Assembly (NCBI GenBank): GCA_013397845.1
Contig: VZTG01006037.1
Span: 458,844-522,843 of the forward strand
Direction: 5' to 3'
DNA: 64,000 nucleotides
From: Melanocharis versteri
Taxonomy: Eukaryota; Chordata; Aves; Passeriformes; Melanocharitidae
The notes beneath the pieces are model-generated. The model was not told the DNA's origin, made no database searches, and worked only from the letters and a program-made list of their open reading frames with translations. The first letter of the stretch is position 1. Each line of letters begins with the position of its first letter. Positions 1 through 13,800 of this stretch are shown one piece after another. The translations under genes were made by a program, and so were the position numbers.

Positions 1-3000
1 CAGTGGTGACACTAGTGTCAATGCTTAAGCAGATAGAAATTTCTTTAATGATCAGTCTCTACAAGATTCTCTGTTTATAAACCACGTCAGCTTGGCTAAT
101 TCAAAGAAAATGGTTGAATGCATTTCAGGGGACTGCACTCAGTAATCAACCCCTTGAAGCCATAGCTGTCTCCCAAAGGCAGCAGTTTACAAATAAATAG
201 AGCAGCAAAGTGCTCACAAAACCTGCACATAAAGAAACCACCCCGCTTAAGACTGGACCATGCCCAAATTCACCCCTGAGAATCCCAGTATGAACAATCC
301 CAGCTCTGTTTTCTCTTGGATCTTCAATTTTCACTTTTTCTTACTTCCTCCCACTCAAGCAATTGAAACGTTTATTCATTGAATTTAATTCAGTTTTGGG
401 CTCCTCGCTGTATTTGTGAGCTTGCAAGGTAAGGGGCTCCCTGTATGTTCTGCTCGTGGAAGCACCTTCCAGCCTGGGCACGAGGTGGAAAAGCGGGCTC
501 CAGCACTCCCTCCTCTTCCCAGAGCGACCTGCAGGGAGCACGTGCAGCAGGAGCAGCTCCTGTTGGACACGTGCTGCACAGGGAGTGTGTCACACCTGCC
601 TTGCACCTCGGAGCAAACCCATCCCTGCACAGGGTGTGTGGGCACAGGTTTTATGCCAACGCAAGTCAGTGCCCAGGGCAGTGCCCCACCACCCCTTCAC
701 CCTTGGAAGCTCTGAGGTTTCTTGAACACTGTGCAGTTGCTCAGCAGAAGTGTTCCAGTTTTAATGAAAATCTAAGGAGGAGAGAAAGGTGTAAACCTGT
801 CAGACAAACAAACTGGTTATCTCAGGGATCTAGCCAAAAGGAACAAGCCTATTAAAGGAATCGTTTTCTGCACCAATATGTCACTGCACTATACTCTGTG
901 CATAATAATTACTTAAATCCAGCCATCCCATGCATTATTAATAAGACCAGCCAACCTCAAGTCCCCATGCAGCCTTAAAGCAGATATATTAAATATTCCC
1001 AACAGGAAACAGGCAGCCATCCATTATCAGCAATAGACTACACAGTTAAGTCAAAGCCTCTTTCAAGAGGGTTTTGTTCTGGTGTGATCAACAAGGCTGC
1101 TCTTCCCCATCCTCCAAACTGCCCTTCCTTTCAAACCTGAGCAGCATTTCCTCATTTCTCCATGAAACATGAGAGATTACCCTTTATTGGGAGCAACAAA
1201 ATCTTGTGTAGATAATAAATGCTCCAGGAGCAGAGAAGCATCCTAAGCAAGTTGACAGAAGAAAAATAAGAGGTAGTGGGGATCCAAGGCTAAAGCATCA
1301 AGGATGGGAGAAGGGGAGAAAGAGTAACACTATTCTTACTGCTGAGGGCAATGGAGACCTTTGTCTGCTGTTCATCACCTGCCATGGCTAGAACTTCTTA
1401 TCATATACAGGCAAGTGTCAATCTACCAGCCTGTAATTCAGGATTATTCAGATTTGGGCAACCTTGGTTCTTGTCCCTGCTGAATTGTCTCTCTGCTCCT
1501 GTAATCAGTCTTTCAAACTGCATCTGTCCAGTTGTGGAGTACTGGTTTTGCACAAGACCACCCCCTAGCAAAATACTGGTTTTCCACGAGAGGGATGGGA
1601 CTTCCTCATGGAGGGGCATGGAGCAGCACCAGTTGTGGAGAAGGGAATTCCTTTCTCACAAGAGGATCTGGATCACAACACACACAATCACACAGTTTTT
1701 ACATTAATAATGACTGTAAATAGTGCAAATCATAGTGCTTCTTGCATGCTCCTGTGCCCTGCCCTCTTTGCAATTTCCCTATATTATTAGGTCATTCTGT
1801 AACCTCCCATGAAAGGTGTGATTATGGAGTGATCCAAAATAGTAGGCCTGTAAATTTAAATGCTTCAGCAGCAAGCCAAGGAAATGTCCACAAATTATAT
1901 GTTAGGAGAGTATTTGCTATGAAAACGTTTGGCTAGAGATTTACAGGGATGAGCAGTGACAGAAATGTGAAAATTCCTTTCTTAAAAAAAAAAAAAAATA
2001 GAAAGACACGAGAAAAAGGGGGAAAAGTCTAAATAGTAATGGCATGGTATTTAAAAATGTATTCTTTTCACTAGAGAGTACAAGGAGCAGCAAGAACAAG
2101 AAGCACAGAGAAGGTTCGTGTGTGGGAGAGGGACGTTTACAGCCTGGCTCGACCGGCTGCATCAGAGGAGCCGCACAGTGCGGCACACGTGCGCTGTGGT
2201 TTTGTCTAACAGGTACAACGTGCCTGAGAGACAAAGCTATCAAGCCAGCTGGTTGTGAAGGCAGCCCCTCGGGCTCCTGGCTGTTCTGGGAAGCCTGGAG
2301 TATTTGACATTTCTTATCAGTAGAAATGAGCCTGAAAGGTTTCCGGTTGGTGAGGGGAGGCAGCGCAAGCGGATGAGCGGGTTCTCCGTAACATATGGCT
2401 TGTTGGAGGAGAGAGACACCTAATGTAATAGTTATCAATACCTGCATGTGCATTTCAAATTAGATAAAAGTTAATTAGCTCCAACTCCAGTCCTTTCTTT
2501 ATGTTGATAAGCTCTCAGATTTTTTTTTATCAGTCTGTAAGTGGCTGGCAAAAATCTAGTCTGAAAATCATGCTGTTTTAGAAAGTGAAGTCATTCCCAC
2601 AGTGACACCCTTCACAGAACAGCTATCTTGAACTCCTACTATCATATTTTTAATTTACAGCAGAAAATATAATTTTCTGAATTCCTCTCCCGCAGCATGA
2701 CAAATACCCCATTGCAATATTATAAGGGGGGCAGAGGAGTGGGGGAAGCAGTCCAAACCAGGCTGTTTTCAATACAACAATTCTAAAGAAGCTATTAGCA
2801 GATTACCCAAGCAATATATTACTGCTGAACCAAAGATGTGTTAGAAAACACTGAGTCATGCTACTGAATTAATGAAATTAGTTTGAAATTATAAATTTTC
2901 AACTGAACTCAAGCAGTTTGGGCTCTTCAGCAGTTGTTGTAATCTTCCATACCCTTGGATCATGTTATTCACGTTCTCATCTTGTTCTTGCATTAACAAG

Positions 3001-4719
3001 GGGTAAAACCTGAAAGCTGGGGTGGGGGGTGGGTGGTCACAGGTGGTTTAGAAAAATAGAACAGCAAGTATCACAGTAACATTAAAATCCACAAGCTTTC
3101 CTCACCCAAGGCAATTCTGGTCCAAAGATCTGCTTTTTGGGAGGGTCTTGGTTGAAATTGTCACAGATGGCAGAGGCTTAACCTGCAAAGGGTTTAGAAG
3201 GTTGCTTGCTAGGGGGTATCATGAAACGGGCAAAATCAGACATCTCAAGGTAACAGCTACTTACACAACCAAAATGAGCCAGTTTGCAAGCACTGTCAGG
3301 TTTACTGCAGGGATCTTAAATCTTGAGAGTTAACCTTACTTTTCAAAGTGTATTTTTTTAAACCCAAAAGAGTTAGACAAAAAGAAAAAAACAAAAGCCC
3401 CAACAAAACAACAACAAAAAGTCTATTCGGGTTCTGCTTTTATTTCTGTGGTTTGTTAGACATTGTGGGAGTGCAGAGAGATAAGATAAGCCTGTCTCAA
3501 AGCATCCTCTTATGTTTATATCCAGCCAGACCCGCAGCTTATCATTTCGTCATTTAACTCCCTCTCTATTAAGAAAGAAGGAAAGATGAAGGAAGAATTA
3601 GTCTGGCTGACCCTCAAACTCTTTCCTGAGAGGAATGTGGCACAGGCAGTAAGAAGAGTTGCTGGAGGGAGCACTGGGAGCTGATCTACTTATCCAAGGT
3701 AGCCAAATCTTTGGAGGCTGAGGAGCAGGCTGGTTATCACCAGAGAGCAGCTCGCCTTACCTTTGTTTCTTTGCCTGCCTTTAGTTCAGCTCCTGTTTTA
3801 GAGCTCAGAGCCCCTGTCAATGCACAAATGACAGTGCACATTTTTGTTTTGATGATTACCATGATCCTGCTGTCTCAACTTGAATAGAAGACATCCAGAT
3901 CTCTAAGGTTGTCTTATATTTTTTGTCCAGAACTGAGGTTTTGAACACACAGGATGTCACTGCCTGTGTACAGAAGAAACCACTCTTTTGGGAATGTTTC
4001 CCTGTTTTTTGCTATCCCAACAGCCCTCTTGGCTAAGTTTCAGAAATTTCTGGAGAGACTTTGGCACAAAGGCAGAGGCTGTTCTAAGAACAGCTTTCTC
4101 CTGAAATGCATCAGCTTCTTCTAGCACAGCTCAGTATTTGCACCATAAATTAAAGTCTATCCCCTCACCCCCATCCCTACTCAAACAGGAAAAGAAACGA
4201 CCTCAACACTGAAGTGTGGTCTCTGACCTGAATCTGTTCTTTGCCATTTCAGGGTAACAAGCAGCAGGGAAGGTGATGGACTGGATGCAGGAGGGGGAAA
4301 AGACTGACTTCTTCCTGACTGATTCCCAGTTAGGAATTCTGTTTCTAAGAGAAAGACTTAAAATAAAGATCCTGCTCCTTTGCCATGAACCCCTCAGAAA
4401 TACACAGAAATTAAACTCAGTGACAGAATGTGAGTATAGAAAACCAAGTGGAAATTGGGCAGAGAACCATTAACCTTGGTATACCCCTGTGATTAATGCC
4501 TTGCAGAGGTGGTGGACAGTATCTGCTCCCACAGCATTTGGGGATGGACACAAACAAGGGAACAGGTTAGGGCTGCCCTTTTGCTCAGTGGCAAAGAATA
4601 GATTTTTTTCAACGTGCATCCTCACTCTTAAATAATTCATGACATCCCCAGAAGCAGCAGTTTGCTGCAGACATACTTTAGAGCTCCAGGACTTATCCAG
4701 AGCCACACACTGTAGTGCA
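1..4719. other. Non-coding unique sequence, no gene recognised
   Basis: This stretch shows only short chance reading frames on both strands, none with a recognisable domain. Small landmarks are a perfect 14-bp palindrome (tgacactagtgtca) at 7-20, an A-rich run near 1,985-2,000, a short CpG-richer patch around 2,120-2,210, a guanine-run cluster at 3,019-3,036 and an A/C-rich low-complexity stretch near 3,375-3,420. Nothing here supports an exon, RNA gene or intact mobile element. It is most likely intergenic or intronic DNA. Confidence 0.6.
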
Positions 4720-4800
4720 AAATCATTTCTCATGGAAAAGACCTCCGAGATCATTGAGCCCAACTGTTAACCCAGCATTGCCAAGAAAGTCACACTCCAG
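4720..4800 (-). mobile_element. CR1 LINE fragment, 3' terminal region, degraded
   Basis: Read on the plus strand, this block contains phrases typical of the reverse complement of the avian CR1 3' end: a 'ggaaaagacctccgagatcat' type core, then 'gagcccaac', then 'taacccagcattgccaag'. The element therefore lies on the minus strand. CR1 is the dominant non-LTR retrotransposon of birds and is usually 5'-truncated, as here. The terminal 8-mer repeat is not clearly preserved and no target-site duplication is visible, which suggests an old copy. The boundaries are approximate. Confidence 0.6.
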
Positions 4801-7800
4801 ACTTGATTCCCATTTTCTCAGATGGGCAGGGTTAGGAAGCCATCCTTTTTGGGCACCGACACCAGCTGTATCTCTAGTACACCTGGTGGAATTTGCCTGC
4901 ATTTCTTCTTTCCCTGCTTTAGATTTTATTCCTCCCACAGTTATTTGGCTTCTGCATGAATCAAATTCCTGCTGGCAATGCTGTATGAGACTGAATCCCT
5001 CTCAGGAAAAGGCATGCTGGCATGGAGTACTTCGTGCCTTGTGAAGGGGAGTTCTGGTAGGGCAGGGTCATTGCGACCAATTACACCATTCAATTCTTCA
5101 CCCATCCTGCCCTTAACAATGAAATAGTGACTGGTCTCATCCTCCTACACAATCTCTTATTCCACTTAGGTTTTTTCAGAGGAAAGAATGCACAGAGCAT
5201 CCCTGCATTATAAAAGTGTTTTTTGTGCTGTGCATACCGAGCTGCTCATGTTGTTGTGGGTTTTCACCTAATCCAAATCACTGAGGCACAGTCTGGGAAA
5301 TGGTAAATGAGGCTAACAAAGAAGTAAGAAAAATACCGTCCAGGGGAAACATTGGCTCCAGCTTAACTTTTCTAATTTCTCTTTTCATCTTAATAGGAAC
5401 ATTGGGAAACAGGAGGTTCTTGTTTCTCACACCTTCTCCAATTAGAGCAATTTTTCACACAGCACCTGAAAAAGTCTCAGGGCTGTACTACCAGAAAAAT
5501 CAAGCAAAGATGAGGACAACAGTTCCTGAAGTAATCTCAGGTGAAAATTAGTATTGTAGCAGCAGAAAATAAAACAACAGACATTTTAGTCACAGTGTTC
5601 AAGTCCATGACTTCTCACCAAATTACTGCTCAGAAATCACAAATGCCAACTGAAAAAAGCTCAGGACGACTGTCCTCAGGCATGAAAGCACACAGCAAGC
5701 CCTGGTGTTACAGGAGAGAAAGCCTCAAGTCCATCATGCCAGGACACTCAGACTGGGAGCAGGGGCTGTGGGGGCTTCAGCCTGAAGGCTTTGAGCCATG
5801 TTTCTGCCTCTGGAGCACATTCCAGCCCCTCTCCTGCCCTCGGTCTTTTCTCAGCAGTCGAGGAGATGGCCCAGGCCAACAACCAAGCAACTCATGGCTC
5901 TTGTACACTGCACACAGCCTCCCAGCTGCAGGGTGCTACAGAGCCACATGCTCTACCTACGCTGGCATTAAAGACATCTTCCATACAGAAACTTCTCTGC
6001 AATTCCCAGTTTGAACATGTCCCAGACTTTATACTGATACTGTTCCCTGGTGCAAAACACCTTTTTTTCCTCCCCTAGCAAATACAATCACCCACTGTTT
6101 GATCTTTTTACTTCAGTCTTGCTACATTTCAGTGTCCTCTATCCCTCTCTGCCCCACTCCCTTTTGAGCAACTGGCAGAAGGAAAAAATAGCTTGGCTGG
6201 AGTTTTTTTGCACACAGGCTAGAGCACCTCTGAGGAGTGCCTCTTACCTTTGGCTGGCTGAGTTCAGCTCCAGAGCCCTCAGCTGCACGAGGACACGGCC
6301 AGGCTGGCTAGCAGAGGACAAATCCTGCCAGCAGAATTGCAGCGTGTCAAACAGAGATCTGTGCAACGACCCCACCAACAACCTCCAAAGCACAGAGCAA
6401 AGGGACGGCAGCAGGACCAAGTTTTGTGAAGGAAAACAAGCTGCTGCCCGGGGCTTAAACACTCCCAGCACTGCAAACGAGATTGAAAACAGCTGAGGAG
6501 GCACAGCCAGGTGCATCAACAGCCCAACACAACTCTAAAAGGGACATGATTCTACTTTTCTTTTCTTACAGGTGTCCCTGGTCTTTCAATTAATGTCTTT
6601 AAATGAAATGAGCTCTTTCCTAAAGTCAGAATTTGCAGATCTGCTGGACTGCAGCAGTCAGAAAAGCCTGGAAGCAGAGCAAGGATGGTGCAGGTCGCAG
6701 CCAGTTTTCTCAATTGCATCGTGCAGGGATAGTACAGGGCAAGGGAGAGAGGTCAGCACACAGGGATGGATGTAGGACACGAGGTGATGCAAACCTGTTC
6801 AGCAGCTACACAGATTCTCAACAACAACAACTTGCTTATTGACCTTCATCTTAAGGGAGGCAGCGATCTGTGCTTGCTCTCTCTGCAGACAGCTGAAGGG
6901 TGGGGTTTTTCTTTCAGGAACAACTTTGAGTAATTCTAAGTTTGTTTTAAAAGCCAAATAGGAAAGTCAAAGGTGAGAAATGAAGAAAGTCTACAAGAGC
7001 TTGAAACTGAACACCTTGACCTTGGCTATTTGGAAGAATTTTGACTACTACAGCTGCATTTAGATCCCGCTTCTGATCTTGTCTTTTAAACATAAAGTCT
7101 TATTTCTAGCTCTTCAGCACTAACCTCAGGCTCAGCTCACAGCCTCACCTGAAATAAAGGTCAGCATGTTTGCACTGCTACAGTGCCCCAGGTGCCTGCA
7201 CCTCGAAAACCCCATGCCCTGGCCAAAGAAATTCCCCACACTAAAATCAGCATTAAAATTAAACCACTTATTTGGGTTTTTGTCTGAACTAAATGTCATG
7301 CTAGATTTTTAAAAGAGATTTCAACATTTTTCTTTCTAAAAGCATTTATAGAAAGGTAGGGGTTTTTTTTCCTCGCACAGAGTTTCCTAAATCAGCTCCT
7401 AACATTACAGGTATCTCACACAACTATTCTTTATCAGGATTTTTAACCCAGTTGTCCTTCCGCCTCTCTACCATTTTCTGCAATACAAGAGGTTTTGGCT
7501 TATTCATCCTTCATAATACAGAAGTATTGTGAAGGAATTCTGCGGTGGAGTTGTCCTGGATTTTTACCACTATGAAGCAGGATCTGTCCCTTTAATGCAG
7601 GGGAGAATATGCTGCCCACTATCATTAAAATAGGGCAGAGTAAAGTAAACTGAGTATAACAAAGCATTTTAACTAGGTCTCCTTATCTGCCAGATAGAAA
7701 GACCAGAAAGAAAGAAAAAAAAATATGCGTAGGCTAAATTGGCAAATAAACCTTTTTCATTGATTTACAGTTACTGGAATTTGTTTGGTTTCTTGATAAA

Positions 7801-10800
7801 TTATATTCATATTGGGATTCTGTGGGTGATTTAAGGGTAAAATAAATGTCTGGCTATGACTTAGGACTCCTTAATGTTCAGTTAACAACAAGGTAAAAAG
7901 GGCTACATGAAAAAAAAATTACCCTTGTCATCACAGACTATACATCATCAGAAGCCTAGTCCAAATTAATATCCACGCCAACACAGGGTGAACTTGCATG
8001 TGTTGCACAGGCCCTTTTGGTTACCACAGCTGGCCAAACACTCACTATCCAACCGTTTTAATTTTATGCTCCACATCTCAACACAAAGGGAGAGAAGTCT
8101 TTAGTTGCTGGAATAATGCTCAGGCTTTTATTACCCAGGCAGCGTTAGGAAGGAAAGCAGTTTCAGCCTGAGTGTGGGAGAAGTGAACAGTGATGAATAG
8201 GGAGCAGCTGTGCTGGTCATGCCACGGCCACAGCATCGCCCTGTGCAGTGCAATGCTCTGGGGTCAGGGCTTGAACTGCTCCCAAAAACCCCACAGCTGA
8301 CATCCCCACACCTGGGTGAGGACGGGAATGCTTTTGCTTTGGGACTCAGTAGTCCCAGACTCAGTACATAATCCTATTTTTTCTACGGTTTTGCCCCCGC
8401 ATGGCGTACAGGAGCAGTCCCACAGATAGGTGTTGCTGCAGACCCAGCCCCTGTGACTGCTCCCAGCCACACTGCTGCTGTCAGCACTCCCATCTGCACG
8501 GGATTGCATGAACCTGAGCCAAGCAGAAATCCCCCAGCCCTGCACCTACAAACTACTGGGACAGTTTTGTCCCATCCTCATTAGTGGATGTCAGAACATC
8601 TCCGAGTCCATCAGGAGCCATAACTGTTTGAGGGAGACTGGTTGTCAGACCTGTTCCAGAGGTTACTTTCCAAAAAGCAGCTTCTGCTGATTCATCCCCT
8701 ACTGACACTGCTGACTTCCTGTAAATGCCTGACCTGGGAATATAAATTACTATTAAGGCTGACAAGGATATACCCTCTGCAACAATAACTCAGGCAGCTG
8801 TGGTTTCCTAGCACAAAAGCACATCCCTTTTGCTTTGGCACAGTGAGTACATCCTTGGGGGTTACTAATGCAAGTGTCTCTCACTGACTTTATTGGGGCT
8901 GGTGCACTCTGACAGGGGGGACAACCATGCTCACACCACAGGTTCAAACACAGCACAGTGACCATTATTCTTTGTGGGGAGAATGATTTGTTACAAAGGA
9001 CTCAGTTCCTAATGTCTTCATTCTCAGCACAAGCCTCTAAATGACATTACTCATCCCTCTCAACACTTGAGATATCCTAGAAAACTGCCTCTACTGCTGG
9101 ACAGGATGGAAATTATAAGGGCTATTAAATCAGTCCCAAGGTTTGGGGGCAGGAGCTGATCACGAGGAGGAAGCAGGAAGGAATCTCTGCTCAGCAATAG
9201 CGTTATTGAATGAAGTTATGGAATGAAGTGAGCATGGAGCTGGGAAGGTGGTGAGGGAAGTGGTTTTTAAGCATGCAATGGGGCCATGCCTGTAAAGGAG
9301 CAATTGCACTAATATTCACAGGAGCCCCTTTGAAGACACATCAAGTGTGATGTCTTCATCCCTACTAGAGAAAATTTCCACAGTGCTCCACTGACATCTG
9401 TCATAAAACAATCATATAATTCAAGGTTACAGCTTCAAGACACTCTTGAAGGTACAAATTTGTTACAAAATGCACTACGTTAATTACAGCTGAAATTATT
9501 CCCAGCATTTTTACTTTGGTACGGAAACATCTGTTTGCATCTGCAATGAGCTTCTCTTATCCCACAGCAACTTGCATAATGTTTTCATTAACACCATCTA
9601 GCAAATGACAAGACAATACTCCAGCAATGTTTCTCCCACTAACAGATGTGATCTTACTGAAATCTCTCCCTTTGGCTCCCTTTAACTTCTTGCTCCTCTG
9701 GAATGATAGGATATAGAAAAAGGGGAGAATAAAATCTACAACGAAGGGGAAGTAAAGCAACCATACCGCCAGCAACCTAGAACAATAAATGATCTGAGTT
9801 TTGGAGAAAGGGAGATTGCAGGTTATTTGCACTTGTTCTTAAGACCAATGGTGTGCCTCAACCCAAACTCTTTATTTTAAATGAGGTAAATGCAACTGTC
9901 ACTTAAAAGTGAGATGACTGGCTGTTTTATGAAGCTGCTCACTGCACAGACTCAATCTGCCAAGTACATTTCTTCTTTCAGCTGAATTTCTAGATTGAGG
10001 ATGGGATCACACAAGATTCTTTCTCAACTCAGTCTTTGGTTGAACTGTTTGCAAGTCACTCTGTCGCTGCTGGATGCAGTGGGAGTGCTGCCCAGAGCCC
10101 AGAAATCCCTTCTAAATTCAAAGGGTTTCAGGGCAAAAGAAATCCCGCAAGGAGCACACACGATATTAATACACTTTGTTCACTGGATATCAAACAATTT
10201 CCCAGTAGGAGTCTTGACACAACCAGGCTCCTCACAGTCCTCTGAAATTTCTAAGGTCTGGTAAAGCCAATTTTTCCTGCACAGACCATTTCTGAACCTT
10301 TCTTGTTTTGGAAGAGTCTCTTTAAAACCTTCTCAGCTCATTTTTTTAATATTGCTGCCACCCTGGGAGCTGTCACGCTATCCTGTGACCCAGCTGTCTC
10401 TTGAGCCTGAACTCCAGCAACCTCCTCTGCAGTTTCTGTGGTGGCCCAGCAACCTGGCCCAGGTTTGGAGCCAGATGTCCAGCTCACAAGGAGGGAAAAG
10501 GGAACTTGGAATAAATCTTGCAACCTGTTCTCAACAGAATTATGTCTGGTGTCTGGATCCTTCCTGTTGCTCTCTAGTCCCTTTCCTTGTTAAGCAAAGG
10601 CAATTCATCTGCATGAGAAACTCTGATGATGGATGCCATAAAGAGTAACTTTACGCCACCAATCAAACACTTAATAGCATTCCTAAAATTACAGCATAGT
10701 AGGTCCATAGCTGTAAGAAACACTTTTTTTTATTATTCTTCTCATTTAGCCTGCAGTATATCAGGACTTCATTTTCTGAAATCAATAAGTGAGAGGAAAG

Positions 10801-13800
10801 TCAGATTTAGCACATGAAAGCAGCAATAAAGTGCAAGTTTCTCTTCTCTTCCTATGTCTTGGTATTGTCCTTCAGGGATCACTACTAAAGGATTTACCAT
10901 CCCATCCTCAGTTTCTCAACAGAGTTTGCACAACATTTCTTGGGTGCCTTAATTGTCCTGGGGAAGCCTCTAATGGTCCACAGATTGCTGGAGTGAGACT
11001 GAACTTTCGTACCACAAAAATTTACTCCAGCTCTTGCAAGGTTGTCTACCCTGAAATATCTCAAATGTATATTTTAGTGTACATGAAGTTGAAGTTGTCA
11101 CAACAGTAAACACTCGGTTAATTTTTATCTTTTCCTTGCTTTTTAGCCTTTAGTACTCTCTTAAAAACTTCACTCCCAAATCTTGAAGGCTATAAAATAA
11201 TCAAAAGCTTAGATCCTCCCGTAGTTAACTGTGAAATTAAAGAAAAATTCTTCTTGCCATGGCAGGCAATACTATACCCTCATGCACCATTGGTAGCCAT
11301 CTAGTAAACAGCTTAGATCTCCAGCCAAGGTTCCTCTTCCTTGTTTATGTTTATTTCCGGAGATTCCTTAAGCATATAAAAATCACATTACTTACCCTGC
11401 ATGTGCTGATCCATTCTGTGGGTGTGCCCTTGCTGCTACGACTCCTCTCTCCCTGATTTCTGATGCAACCTACTCGTTGTCTTCCTTTAGAGCCCATGTT
11501 CCCCCAGACTCCTGGCTCCTGCAATGCACCCTAGGAGTGTTTCTACATGAGACACCGGGGAACTTCTGCTTTACATAATTTCAAAATTATCCAGAAAACA
11601 ACAGACTTGTGCCAGGCTTTGTATGAAGTTGTTTGAACCACATTTGCATTGTGGTTCAAAGACACCGACCGAATTATAAAACTCTTCAGCTAAGGCTTGA
11701 CACAGATCAGATAAACAAAATAATATAATTGTTTCAGTTTCAAAGTGGGCAGCTGAGGCACAGCAGGGCTGAGAGTCATTGTTACACTGCAGCAGTTACA
11801 AGGTTTGAGTCTGACATTGCTTTTCAGACATTATTCGGACTCACATCCTTTTGGCTGATTATCTACCCTCACAGTGGTCTGTACTCTGTTTCTATCTCAG
11901 CACTCATTGCCTGTCCTTGTTTTCTTTCCTCCTTCTCAAAACCTAGGCATCTGATTGATTAACCATTCTTTATTTTGAGAATGTTGCCAAACTTTCTATT
12001 CGCCTCTAACTGTGTTCTTGTGTTTCTGGATCATTAAGCATGTAAATTAAATTCAATTGCAAATTGAATATATAATTGTGCATATGCAGGGTCTTGAAGA
12101 ATAGGGAGGACTTTAATGAGATAAGATATTCCCACATCTGTAATTCTGACCTACTCAGTCTTTCAGAAAAGAATTGCTCAACAGATTTGAAATTGCATCA
12201 TTTCAAATCATTTTGGCAGCTTTTATAGTCAATTATCTTTCTCTTATTGAAGTTTTCTGGAAAAAGAAGGGCAACCCTTTCATCTCCTGTTCCTGGTTGT
12301 GAATATGTCTACTACTAGATTGCTATCACTTTGACTTAAATTTAGATATCTGAACTAAACAGATAATACACCTTGCTTTTCAGTGGAGTGAAATGCAAAT
12401 GTTTGGATCCTTGAGTCCATGCAAGAATGGGATTTTGTCACTCCTGGTGCTGGTTAGAGAGGACCCTGCAGCTGGAATACCTCAGTGGAGTGGCTTCACA
12501 GATGCCAGTTTCCCTGAAAATCACTAGAAAATACATCACACAATCCAGTTAACCTTTTCCTCTCTGATGCAGGATATCCTTTTCTGAAAGACTTTTGTAT
12601 TTTCTTTTCCTTTAACACAAAGTAAAAATCCTGTCCAGTTATGAGTATTTTTCTCCTAGAAGGAATTTGCTTTGATTTTGAATCATTCATGATGCAATAA
12701 CAGAGGGCTTTGCCAAGGGTGTTTCCTTGTTGGATCAGATTTACCCACATTGCTCATTTCTATCACCGTCCTTCACCTGTAGTTCCCTAAATATCAGCTG
12801 AACTCACTGAGTGTGGAAGTAAATGGGAAAATGAGATCACAGACAGCCTCTCTGGGATTAGGGGTCACTAAAGGCTTACCGGCACCTTTGGTGAGGAAAG
12901 AGGTTTTATCCTTATAAACTTCTGGATGCAACATATCACCTGCCTTGCATATTTTTTTGCATTATTATTAAGCCATTTGAAATACTGAAGATTAATTTTG
13001 ATAAAGCAGCAGTTACTTAAAGGAACCAGCTTACTCCAATGCCCAAGCCATAATCACCATTGCAAGTCTTCTAATAAACAAATACATCCATAATGTCTTG
13101 GCCAAATTCCAGCCTTGTTAATCATTCACAAGCTGAATAAAAATAACTTTCAATAATTAGTTTATAGTGTGAGTTTTCCTACTTTTCCTTCTCAAGGGAT
13201 ATTTGTGATCTGATATTAATTGTTTCATATATATTAGTGTTCAATCCTGTAAATTACATCTACTAAAATATTTTCTTTCTTGGTATGAGGTTTATGGTGG
13301 TCTTGCAAGCAGGTAACCACAGGGGTTTGAAATCCGTGAAACTCTGATGTGCTGCTCTGTAGCATCTAGACAGAACTGCCCACAGTACGGGTTCCATGTC
13401 TGGGGGAAGCTGGATGACAGTCATCCTCATGGAAAATTTAATTTCAGTTTAGTAGTACATGTATTGAAAAATTTATGTCAGTAAAACTTTATTGCCAGGA
13501 AAGCAGAATATGGTCATGGGAGGTTCATAAAAACTGCTACAGTAGTCACATTTTTAAATTAAAAAATTACGGAATTCTGCAACATCTGTTCATAATTATG
13601 CTGTACTTGCCTAAAATTACAGTCTGCAAGACAGTGGGTGAAGTTATTCCTTACACCTTATCTGAAGTCCACGTAATTCCTTCAGCACTGCAGACATCTG
13701 CTCACTTCACTGTTGCATAGTGCTTCTTCATTATCTGCCAAAAGATTTGTGGGCACGTGGCCTGCTGAGTGCTCGGGAGTTACTGGTGTTTGTGAGACAC

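Noticed and set aside
7..20. Perfect 14-bp palindrome tgacactagtgtca
   Set aside because: Palindromes of this length are expected occasionally in 64 kb, and no neighbouring structure gives it a role.
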